From positions 1,110,589 through 1,174,588 of the forward strand of contig NZ_VKKY01000001.1 in the NCBI RefSeq assembly GCF_008271695.1: a DNA stretch of 64,000 bases, in the 5' to 3' direction. Every line of letters begins with the position of its first letter. Position 1 is the first letter of the stretch. The stretch comes from Rufibacter hautae (GTDB taxonomy: Bacteria; Bacteroidota; Bacteroidia; Cytophagales; Hymenobacteraceae). Under the pieces are notes generated by a model, which saw only the letters and a list, made by a program, of their open reading frames with translations, searched no databases and was not told the origin of the DNA. Of the stretch, positions 27,950 to 34,553 are shown piece by piece. The translations under genes and the position numbers were made by a program.

Positions 27950-28515
27950 GGATATATTTAAGAGAAAGATTTAAGAGGCGGTTAAAGGGGGTAGATGTAA
28001 AGTTAGCAAATACTCCCTCAACTATTAGTATTGGTCTTCTCCTTTGGGTGTTTGGTATTTAAGGTGCGGGGGTATGTTGACCCGATTGGAACGCTTTGGG
28101 TCTGACCGGGTGGGTCTGTTTTGGCGGTCCTGCATCCTTTTGACACAGACACGCAAGCCTCTGATGGAGTAAGTTTCCTTGGGAAACGGAAACCCTGCCC
28201 CCTCGGGCTTCATTCTACTTTACCGGTGGTGACAAGGGGATGGTCAGCCAGAAACCTCCTGCGGCACCCTTGCACTTCTGGCACTTTCTGCACTAATAGC
28301 CCGCTTGACCTTCATACAAAACAAGCGGGAGTAGTCTGCCAAAAAGAAAATCGCCTAGGCTCGACCGGGTACCCCAACACTCACATGGTGGGCGTGGCTC
28401 CCCTTAACGATGGGCAGCGGCAGGAAACTACCTTTGGGGATTGAAAACGCCCTGAAAGCCCTGAAACAAGGCAAGAACGGCGCATACACAATCAGGTAAT
28501 AGGCAGGGAATCATG
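27950..28515. other. Junction region right of the glucan locus, no gene
   Basis: I see no convincing gene here. A 62-codon minus-strand frame (28025-28213) has no recognisable features and odd composition. The segment separates the well-ordered glucan operon from the mosaic right arm of the island and may contain the susR-like promoter, though no exact TAnnTTTG was found. Confidence 0.45.
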
Positions 28516-28839
28516 TTAGAGTTCTACCTCGCCGCCATTTCCCAGGTGGCTGTTTCTGAGGTAGTACCTGAGCGTCAGCTTGGCGAGTTCGTAGGCATCC
28601 TCCCGTTCCTCGCGCTCCCCCAGGTACAGCACATACTCCACCCGTGACCGGCAGTAGTTGATGATGTGGTCCAGGTGGTCCTCCGTGAAACCTTGGTTGA
28701 CGAGGCCGCCGAACACCCCCAATGCCTGCTGCATGTAACCAGTCAGGGCTTGGCCGTTGTCCGCGTATGCGTTCCCGAGTTCCTCGACCTTGGCGAGAAT
28801 CTGCGTCAACTCCTCATTGCTTTTTTTCCTGAATGGCAT
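28516..28839 (-). CDS. Hypothetical protein (107 aa)
   Basis: Not recognised. A 107-residue, mostly helical, acidic-to-neutral protein starting MPFRKKSNEELTQILAKVEE and ending in LRNSHLGNGGEVEL. It has no signal peptide or membrane segment. It is divergent from the small protein at 28962, with about 120 bases between. It belongs to the cluster of short accessory genes next to the serine recombinase. Open length and codon use are consistent with a real gene, but no domain supports it. Confidence 0.5.
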   Translation of the reverse strand: MPFRKKSNEELTQILAKVEELGNAYADNGQALTGYMQQALGVFGGLVNQGFTEDHLDHIINYCRSRVEYVLYLGEREEREDAYELAKLTLRYYLRNSHLGNGGEVEL

Positions 28840-28961
28840 TCCCTGTATATTTCCCCCAAAGATACTGGAATAAGCCAGCCGAAGATTCCCGTTCTTCCCC
28901 CGGCCCCGCGATGATTTCTCCTCCCGCTGCCGTTTTCATCGTTTCACCCGTACGCAAGGAC

Positions 28962-29285
28962 ATGGAGCAAAGAAACCCCACCCACACATTGCTGTCATGG
29001 TTAGCGGAGGTAAACGACAAGTTGACTTTACTGGCCCCAAACGCGAGGCTACCCCATTTAGAGGCAGAAACCTGCATGCAGGTGATAAAACTGCTCAAAG
29101 AGGCGCAGCACGCATTGGACCTCTTGGAAGCAATGATGAGGGACCACCCTGCGCTCATCGCTGCCCAGATAGCCCTGCTAGAAGCCATGATACTAGCCAG
29201 GAGGCTCAAGGCTGCTGAAGCCATACAGAAAGCGCAAAACAACCTGCATTTATTCCTGGAGAGCATGGAAGACAGGCATAGGTAA
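28962..29285 (+). CDS. Small helical protein, paralogue of the 29699 gene
   Basis: 107 residues from the ATG at 28962 (MEQRNPTHTLLSWLAEVNDK). Its C-terminal two thirds align with the protein at 29699-30031: both have a block reading roughly LLEAMM..HPALI.AQI.LLEAMIL...L..AEAI..A...L. The family is unknown to me. Both are probably four-helix or helical-bundle proteins without membrane segments. The pair flanks a 400-base non-coding stretch and precedes a serine recombinase, so they probably belong to a recombination or mobile module. An upstream in-frame ATG at 28833 exists, but the shared homology begins after 28962. Confidence 0.5.
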   Translation: MEQRNPTHTLLSWLAEVNDKLTLLAPNARLPHLEAETCMQVIKLLKEAQHALDLLEAMMRDHPALIAAQIALLEAMILARRLKAAEAIQKAQNNLHLFLESMEDRHR

Positions 29286-29698
29286 CGCATGCCCGGCCCC
29301 AGCCTGATTTCGCACCGAATATCCAGGTAAATACTTACAGATAAATACTTAATTATCAGGTTTAAACACTGAATATCAAGTATTCCTGAAACCTCCACTA
29401 CGCCTAAGGGTATGATCTAGTAGCCTAAATTACCGTTTTCATAATAGTTTTAAGCCCCTTATCCGCTTGCGCTCTGAGGGAGTCATCATGGATTACAGCC
29501 GCGCATCTCCAAAAGGTGGGCGGCTGCCTTATGTTTATAAGGCCCGATAAGTGATTTCTTCCGGAAGGAGGCGCATTTCTACAGGCCCCGGAAGGGATAA
29601 CCACTAAAAATGCCGCTTATCTACGGAATCAAGCCCTCTCCCCAAACCAAGGCTACCGCGTGCGGGTATATTGCACCAGCAACCAAAGAAAACAGCAC
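29286..29698. other. Non-coding stretch between the two paralogous small genes
   Basis: No gene is visible. There are short A+T rich repeats (ATAAATACTTA-like) near 29325-29360 and a G+C rich inverted segment (GCCGCGC with GGGCGGC) near 29500-29525. Nothing else could be assigned. Confidence 0.4.
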
Positions 29699-30031
29699 AT
29701 GGCTGGCCTTACCCCATCACGCCTTCGTTCCCTCATCAAAGATGTAAATCCTGTGGATGCGTGCCTGAATGAGCTGGCCGAAGTGCGGCTCACGCTCAGG
29801 AGACAGCTTGCCAGGGAGGATTTTTCTTACATCCAGACAAGGGAGGCGATAGCATACGCCCAGGACCTATTAAGCCTCCTGGAAACAGCCATGGGGGAGG
29901 AACCCGCCTTGGTCCATGCCCAGATAGGCCTGCTGGAGGCATCGGTCCTCTCTAACGGACTCCGGCTCCGGGAGGCTGTCCACACTGCCCACTCCTGCCT
30001 GATCTGGCTCCTGAAGAGCAGGCAGGTTTAA
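29699..30031 (+). CDS. Small helical protein, paralogue of the 28962 gene
   Basis: 110 residues from the ATG at 29699 (MAGLTPSRLRSLIKDVNPVD). The C-terminal half (AIAYAQDLLSLLETAMGEEP and onward through AQIGLLEASVL) matches the protein at 28962 in length and pattern. This suggests a gene duplication within the module. Function unknown. A GTG start at 29660 is possible but adds 13 residues without similarity to the paralogue. It lies 108 bases upstream of the serine recombinase on the same strand, with a dyad between. Confidence 0.5.
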   Translation: MAGLTPSRLRSLIKDVNPVDACLNELAEVRLTLRRQLAREDFSYIQTREAIAYAQDLLSLLETAMGEEPALVHAQIGLLEASVLSNGLRLREAVHTAHSCLIWLLKSRQV

Positions 30032-30097
30032 ACAGAAAAGCAGGTACCTATGCTTCAGACTAATATTATCCCAGGTATTTTATTTCTAGAAACCCTA

Positions 30098-30135
30098 TGT
30101 TACATTTGTTGAACGTTCGATTGACTAATGTAACA
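30098..30135 (+). promoter_or_regulatory. Dyad overlapping a promoter, upstream of the serine recombinase
   Basis: Arms TGTTACATT (30098-30106) and AATGTAACA (30127-30135) are perfect inverted repeats around a central palindrome GAACGTTC (30111-30118). A -7-like element TACATTTG lies at 30101-30108, inside the left arm. The dyad ends 5 bases before the recombinase ATG. It could be the recombinase's own operator or its crossover (res-like) site; resolvases commonly bind such dyads. Confidence 0.6.
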
Positions 30136-30139
30136 GGAT

Positions 30140-30856
30140 ATGGAGACACAGCTACCTACCACCGCAGAGACCAAGTATGTGGCGTATTACCGCGTATCGA
30201 CCAGCAAACAGGGCGAGAGCGGCCTAGGGCTGGCAGCACAGCAGAACGCCGTGAACCAGTGCGTGAGAGACCCTCAGCTAATACTGGCCTCCTTCACCGA
30301 GATAGAATCCGGCAAGAAAAACAACCGGCAAGAACTGGAGAAGGCCATCTCCTACGCCAACGCTCAAAGTGCAAGACTCATCATCGCCAAACTGGACCGA
30401 CTCTCCCGTGACCAGGCGTTCATCCACACGCTGAGAAACACCGGAGTAGACTTCATCTGCGCCGACATGCCCGACGCCAATACCCTGACCATCGGAGTCT
30501 TCGCAGCCGTGGGACAGCATGAGCGAGAAACTATTAGCAAACGTACCAAAGAAGCCCTGCATGCCAAGAAACTAAGAGAGCCTAACTGGAAACCTGGCAC
30601 GCCCGCCAATCTCACTGATGAGGCAAGAATGGCCTCCTTGGACACCCGCCGAAGGAACGCTCAGCAAAACGTGAATAACCGACGGGCTGCGGCCCTAGTT
30701 AGATCACTTCGTGAAAGAAAAGATGAGGCCGGTAACGCACCCACATGGAGAGAGATCGCAGAGGAACTCAACCGCCACGGCTTCAAAACTAGTCGGGGAG
30801 GTTCCTTCCAGGCAACTCAAGCCATGCGGCTCTTCAAGCCAGCAATAGAGGATTGA
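30140..30856 (+). CDS. Serine recombinase (resolvase/invertase family)
   Basis: A 238-residue small serine recombinase. The catalytic domain has YVAYYRVSTSKQGESGLGL with the nucleophile Ser20, then AKLDRLSRDQAFIH, and an E-helix region QHERETISKRTKEAL. A C-terminal helix-turn-helix segment (about 185-235: TWREIAEELNRHGFKTSRGG) would bind the site. The size is that of resolvase/invertases, not of large serine integrases. It would make staggered cuts at a dyad; the perfect dyad just upstream (30098-30135) is the obvious candidate. It may be a remnant of a nested transposon or an inversion system in the island. Confidence 0.9.
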   Translation: METQLPTTAETKYVAYYRVSTSKQGESGLGLAAQQNAVNQCVRDPQLILASFTEIESGKKNNRQELEKAISYANAQSARLIIAKLDRLSRDQAFIHTLRNTGVDFICADMPDANTLTIGVFAAVGQHERETISKRTKEALHAKKLREPNWKPGTPANLTDEARMASLDTRRRNAQQNVNNRRAAALVRSLRERKDEAGNAPTWREIAEELNRHGFKTSRGGSFQATQAMRLFKPAIED

Positions 30857-31149
30857 TTAGAATTGCGAAATTAAAGCTATAGCTTAATAGCATACAGTTT
30901 AAAACAGTTGCAAAGGGGCATAGTTAAACCTAAAGAGGGTTCATCTAAGCAATACTTATTTTGATACAGAGTAATCAGGATTTTACCGCAAAAAAATTAA
31001 GCGATTTTATAGTTCCCAAAGCAACCCGAAGTAGTAGGCATTGTATAGTATGAGTGGAACTGTATTAATATCTTTTAGAGTTTATATTAATATAAATTAA
31101 TATTATACATTCGCGCACTATATAGTGGCAATGCCGCCTTACTTACCCC
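30857..31149. promoter_or_regulatory. AT-rich upstream region of the coupled gene pair, with a 12-bp palindrome
   Basis: The region holds no gene. It contains a dense run of TAATATTA-type sequence (31081-31108) and a perfect 12-bp palindrome CACTATATAGTG at 31116-31127, 23 bases before the ATG at 31150. This is a plausible autoregulatory operator for the two-gene cassette that follows. Confidence 0.45.
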
Positions 31150-32109
31150 ATGCCAACAAACGAAATACAGGCTATAGATCTTGATAAAGAAGTTTTGCTT
31201 AGAATAGGCAAACCAAGCGATGAGCATATTGTTCCTTGGTCAATTCTGAAAAGCGTCGGCAATTCTTTGGAGGCTTTGGTTCTGACTTTAGCGAAACATT
31301 CCCAAGAGTTAAATGAAGCCGTTAGTCTCGATGACTTTAAGCTAGATTTTTCTGGTTTTTATAACGGTTCCCCAGTACCAGCTTTTAAGCTAAACAATCA
31401 TCCAAAGCCCACTCTTTTTCATTCTGATGCAAGCATACATCGGGCAAAAAAGGCAGTAAACGATGATTTTTCACGAATTATGCGGGATGTTAGCGAAGGT
31501 AATTTTAAAGCAATACTAGACCATTACACCCAACCAGAAGCAAAAAATGAAGTGATCAAGCGCGTTTACGAATTTAGTAAAGCGGGTGGCGAAAAACCAG
31601 TTAGCATCGTCAGAAGGGATGCTGAAAACCATTTTTACCAAGTTTACCAGGTTAAGAAGTTAAAAAAATCAGTCCTTATCAAACTGCTGGTTGAAGAGAA
31701 CCTGCCTACTGATATTGATTCCGGGGAAAGCACAGCTGTAGCCAAGATGATCGTCACTACCACCAAAGGTGGTAAAGTTGTGCGTAAACCTTCTGAAATC
31801 TACAATGATAAGGAAGCGACTCTTTCTTTAAAATTGGACCAAATTGAGTTTTTGGGCCATAAATATACTTTCATTGCGCCAGTTCTTTTCCAAATCTATC
31901 AGGAAGGCGGTGGCACCATTATCGAAAACGAGCAACTGGATATTTATGCGGCCGGGGCAAACCTTACCCAGGCAAAAATTGAGTTGTTCAGTCAGTTCGA
32001 TCATACTTACAATAGACTAACGGAACTGCAGGACGACCAGCTCTCCAAAAGACTTCTCCGAGTAAAGCAGTATTATAATCTCCTCATCAATACAGTAACA
32101 AATTTATAA
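31150..32109 (+). CDS. Unknown protein (319 aa) translationally coupled to a HicA-like protein
   Basis: I do not recognise the family. The protein is soluble, without signal peptide or membrane segment, starting MPTNEIQAIDLDKEVLLRIG. It mixes short helices with beta strands (VSIVRRDAENHFYQVYQV; MIVTTTKGGKVVRKPS; LDQIEFLGHKYTFIAPVLF). The stop codon overlaps the start of the next gene (TAATG), so the two are almost certainly made together. Base composition is much more A+T rich than in the flanking genes, which suggests separate acquisition. Position among recombination and restriction genes makes a defence or toxin-antitoxin role thinkable; this is inference only. Confidence 0.6.
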   Translation: MPTNEIQAIDLDKEVLLRIGKPSDEHIVPWSILKSVGNSLEALVLTLAKHSQELNEAVSLDDFKLDFSGFYNGSPVPAFKLNNHPKPTLFHSDASIHRAKKAVNDDFSRIMRDVSEGNFKAILDHYTQPEAKNEVIKRVYEFSKAGGEKPVSIVRRDAENHFYQVYQVKKLKKSVLIKLLVEENLPTDIDSGESTAVAKMIVTTTKGGKVVRKPSEIYNDKEATLSLKLDQIEFLGHKYTFIAPVLFQIYQEGGGTIIENEQLDIYAAGANLTQAKIELFSQFDHTYNRLTELQDDQLSKRLLRVKQYYNLLINTVTNL

Positions 32110-32384
32110 TGGCTGTACTCGACCCTAAAAAAGCTATTAGTAATCTACTGCAAAAAGGTTTCATAAAAGAAAGTAGCCATCATCATTATTATGAATTTTG
32201 GCATGACAATAAGCTAGTTGCCCGTACATATTCAAGTCATAACGGACAAGAGTTAAACGATTTCTTAATTGCATCAATGGCCAAACAATGCGGCATGCCC
32301 AAGAAGTTTTTTATAGAGTTTGCTAAGTGCACCAAAAGCAAAGAAGACTTCATAAACCTTCTGAAAGAAAAAGGCGACATATAA
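32109..32384 (+). CDS. HicA-like small protein (91 aa)
   Basis: A 91-residue protein whose first half follows the HicA toxin pattern: KKAISNLLQKGFIKESSHHH followed by YYEFWHD, that is, a helix, then Lys-Gly-Phe, then a strand with several His (HicA uses one such His). After it come TYSSHNGQELNDFLIASMAK and an added C-terminal helix. HicA proteins are double-stranded-RNA-binding-fold mRNA interferases. The usual partner, HicB, is absent; instead the upstream coupled gene encodes an unrelated 319-residue protein. So either this is a divergent toxin with a novel partner or the resemblance is only of fold. Confidence 0.5.
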   Translation: MAVLDPKKAISNLLQKGFIKESSHHHYYEFWHDNKLVARTYSSHNGQELNDFLIASMAKQCGMPKKFFIEFAKCTKSKEDFINLLKEKGDI

Positions 32385-32606
32385 TTAATATTAACTCTGG
32401 GAATAGGAAGCGTATTGGATTTCGATAGGTGATTATGATAGATGTCCCTTCAAATGAAAGAAGTCTTAGAATACTCCTTTTAATGGCTATTTAGTTGTTC
32501 ATGACAATAAATAACGGCAGTGGTTTCTGAACTATAATCCACCTTTGTCCTTACCTATATCAAGGTAAACTTCAGGTTACGGGCACAATCAAGTATGCAA
32601 TGATGA

Positions 32607-32624
32607 CAGTTACTTTTGTAACTG
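32607..32624 (+). promoter_or_regulatory. Promoter -7 element inside an inverted repeat
   Basis: CAGTTAC and GTAACTG are 7-bp inverted arms around TTTT. The -7 element TACTTTTG (32611-32618) lies within the dyad, 52 bases before the ATG at 32670. A repressor bound to the dyad would block this promoter, and the winged-helix product of the gene could be that repressor. Confidence 0.6.
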
Positions 32625-32669
32625 CAACAGATACCCTCCAATCCCATCCTTTTACACTCCCTATAACGC

Positions 32670-33065
32670 ATGAACATCCCCTACTCGGATATTTCCGGCA
32701 TCCTGGCCGTGCAGCACCGGGTCCTCAAGGACCTTAAGAAGAAGACGGGTATCCGGCAGCGGGATTGGGAGGTGCTCTGCGCCTGCCAGCGGCTCTCCCT
32801 GGCAAAGTACCCGTTCACCGCCTCCAAGCTGGACGCCTATCTGTCGGGGGCCTATTTCCTGCCTTGCCTATATGATTCCATCAATGTATTGCTGGAGAGA
32901 GGCTATATCAAGGTGGTGGTACAGGGGAAACCGTTCCGACCTGAGTCGTATGAGATGGCCTATCAGGGGACCGCCTTGGTGAAGAGGTGCTCGGATGAGA
33001 TGCGGCGCCTTTGGGAAGTAAATGATGAGGAGCTGGCAGGAAGAGGGATCCGCCGGATCTGGTAA
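32670..33065 (+). CDS. MarR-like winged-helix protein (131 aa)
   Basis: A small protein with the helical and winged pattern of MarR-type DNA-binding proteins: RQRDWEVLCACQRLSLAKYP, then FTASKLDAYLSGAYFLPCLY as recognition helices, then DSINVLLERGYIKVVVQGK and RPESYEMAYQGTALVKR for the wing and following helix. Length suits the family. Its own promoter lies inside a perfect inverted repeat (32607-32624), so autoregulation is likely. The regulated partners are unknown. Several Cytophagales elements carry such proteins as cargo. Confidence 0.55.
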   Translation: MNIPYSDISGILAVQHRVLKDLKKKTGIRQRDWEVLCACQRLSLAKYPFTASKLDAYLSGAYFLPCLYDSINVLLERGYIKVVVQGKPFRPESYEMAYQGTALVKRCSDEMRRLWEVNDEELAGRGIRRIW

Positions 33066-33181
33066 GAAGGTAAGTGCCGATTTTGCATAGGAAGCTGCTC
33101 AACCCGGGAGTAGGCCTCTGCCACTTCTACAAAAGGTAGCCTTTGGGGAATCCAGTGCTTTAACGGGTTATACCCGTAGGT

Positions 33182-34132
33182 TTACTTGTCCTCCCTCAGA
33201 ATTGACTTGATTACCTCGTATTGCCCAGCGCTCAGGCCCTCGACCTCCTCCATCCTGTTTATGTCAATGCCCATGGGGCTGTAGTTGATGACCGCCTTCA
33301 GTGACCAGCTGAAATTATAGCGTACCCAGGAGTAGAATCTTCTCGCCCAGTCTTTCTCCGGGTATATCTGTTTGATTTCTGCCTCGGAAGGGATATCCCT
33401 GCCGGAGCCGATGAGCAGGTACACCCCGTTCCCCAGGTCCCTGGTCTCCTCGATCAGGTTGACAGGCCTGCAGGGATGGAGCCAGAACTGGAACAGCCTT
33501 TGGGCGAAGATGCTGGCCCTCCCGTCACAGGCGATGAGGACCCCTCTCTTATACCGCTTTATCAAGTACACCCCTTCGGTATTGCGGATCTGGTTATCTG
33601 CCGGGTTCCTTATCCAGAGCAGGATGTCCTGCAGTCCCCGGTGGAGTTCATTGAACCAGACCCGTTCCTTCGGTATCCCTTTGCCGGGTGAACCGACGCA
33701 ATTGGCAGAATTTGTCAGGGCGATTCCTTTCCTGACCGTAAGCGTAGCGAGCCCCGAAAGGTTCGCCTGGCGGGTGATCTCCTCAAGGACTAAGTTGAGG
33801 CATAGGCTGGAGCGCAGTTCCCTCGCCCCTGAAGGGGAGAAAGAGGAGATCCCGGTCCTGTACTTCATCTGGAAGTACTTGCTGATCCGGAAATTCCCCG
33901 ATTTACTGAGCAGAATAACTTCCAGCTCCCTCAAGAAGGGCTTGTCCTCGCTGGAAACCAGATAGGAGTTTTGGAAGTCAATCAGGTAATCCCTCCGGAG
34001 TCCCTTGATCCGGGAAAGGCCCGTGCTCAGGCCAATCTTAAGGAGCGGGTCGCCCTCGAAAACCAGCACGTACAGACACCGGCCCACAGGTGTGGGGCAG
34101 CTTTCCAACATCGGCAGCGCGGCGACCTCCAT
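33182..34132 (-). CDS. Hypothetical protein, possibly GIY-YIG/T5orf172-like at the N-terminus (316 aa)
   Basis: Not firmly recognised. The N-terminal segment (GRCLYVLVFEGDPLLKIGLS followed by R and then LR) resembles the opening of T5orf172/GIY-YIG-type nuclease domains, with strands containing YVL and KIG. I could not confirm the remaining active-site residues. The rest (about 110-316) has no recognisable motif. It is divergent from the XRE-type regulator at 34186 with 53 bases between. A -7 box (TAACTTTG on the minus strand, 34137-34144) is only 4 bases upstream of the ATG at 34132, so the message may be leaderless or the real start may be the internal Met8 at 34111. Confidence 0.45.
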   Translation of the reverse strand: MEVAALPMLESCPTPVGRCLYVLVFEGDPLLKIGLSTGLSRIKGLRRDYLIDFQNSYLVSSEDKPFLRELEVILLSKSGNFRISKYFQMKYRTGISSFSPSGARELRSSLCLNLVLEEITRQANLSGLATLTVRKGIALTNSANCVGSPGKGIPKERVWFNELHRGLQDILLWIRNPADNQIRNTEGVYLIKRYKRGVLIACDGRASIFAQRLFQFWLHPCRPVNLIEETRDLGNGVYLLIGSGRDIPSEAEIKQIYPEKDWARRFYSWVRYNFSWSLKAVINYSPMGIDINRMEEVEGLSAGQYEVIKSILREDK

Positions 34133-34136
34133 GGCA

Positions 34137-34144
34137 CAAAGTTA
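34137..34144 (-). promoter_or_regulatory. Promoter -7 element of the 316-aa gene
   Basis: The minus strand reads TAACTTTG, an exact TAnnTTTG. It sits in the short divergent region shared with the XRE gene, so the XRE protein may control it. Confidence 0.45.
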
Positions 34145-34185
34145 GGAGATTCCCCGAATGGTGTCGCATCCGATACCAAGTAAAA

Positions 34186-34431
34186 ATGGACGGTATGCCA
34201 CCTTTGGAGGTGCGCCACCTTGAGAAGACAAAGAGATTCGGGTTCCACCTCAAAAGGCTGAGGGAGGGGAAAGGGCTTTCCCAGCAGGCCCTGGCCGACA
34301 TCGCCAACATCGGCAAGACCACCGTGCTGCGGATCGAGAACGGCAGGCAGTCCCCTACCCTGGAGATGCTTTTCTCTATCTGCGAGGCCTTGGAGGTTCC
34401 CATTGTTGAGCTGATGGATTATGAGCGATAA
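34186..34431 (+). CDS. XRE-family helix-turn-helix regulator
   Basis: 81 residues from the ATG at 34186 (MDGMPPLEVRHLEKTKRFGF). It is a typical XRE/Cro domain: HLKRLREGKGLSQQALADIA, then NIGKTTVLRIENGRQSPTLE, then MLFSICEALEVPIVELMDYE. Such single-domain proteins repress their neighbours. It is divergent from the 316-residue gene and lies just upstream, in the opposite sense, of the restriction-modification gene; XRE proteins of this size often act as controller (C) proteins of restriction systems. That role is an inference from position. The shared terminator is at 34472-34504. Confidence 0.85.
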   Translation: MDGMPPLEVRHLEKTKRFGFHLKRLREGKGLSQQALADIANIGKTTVLRIENGRQSPTLEMLFSICEALEVPIVELMDYER

Positions 34432-34471
34432 GGATTGCCTGAAAGTGGAACTAGTGGCAGCAGGTAAATAA

Positions 34472-34504
34472 GAAAGCCCTCGCTCGCTAAGAACAAGGGC
34501 TTTC
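34472..34504. terminator. Terminator between the XRE and restriction genes
   Basis: GAAAGCCCT (34472-34480) and AGGGCTTTC (34496-34504) form a 9-bp stem. It lies between convergent genes (XRE from the left, restriction-modification from the right) and can serve both. Confidence 0.6.
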
Positions 34505-34553
34505 CTGATTCGTGGGTTTCAACCCACCTGAGAGCATATCAAACCGTTCTTTT

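Noticed and set aside
28025-28213. 62-codon minus-strand frame rich in Arg, Pro and Lys
   Set aside because: No domain, promoter or neighbour support.
28814-29398. A 194-codon minus-strand frame
   Set aside because: It overlaps the small protein at 28962 on the other strand, which has a paralogue nearby; the minus frame is Ser/Ala/Met-rich without a domain.
31150-32384. A standard HicA-HicB toxin-antitoxin pair
   Set aside because: The first protein is far too long and lacks any HicB-like or HTH/RHH pattern; only the small protein resembles HicA.
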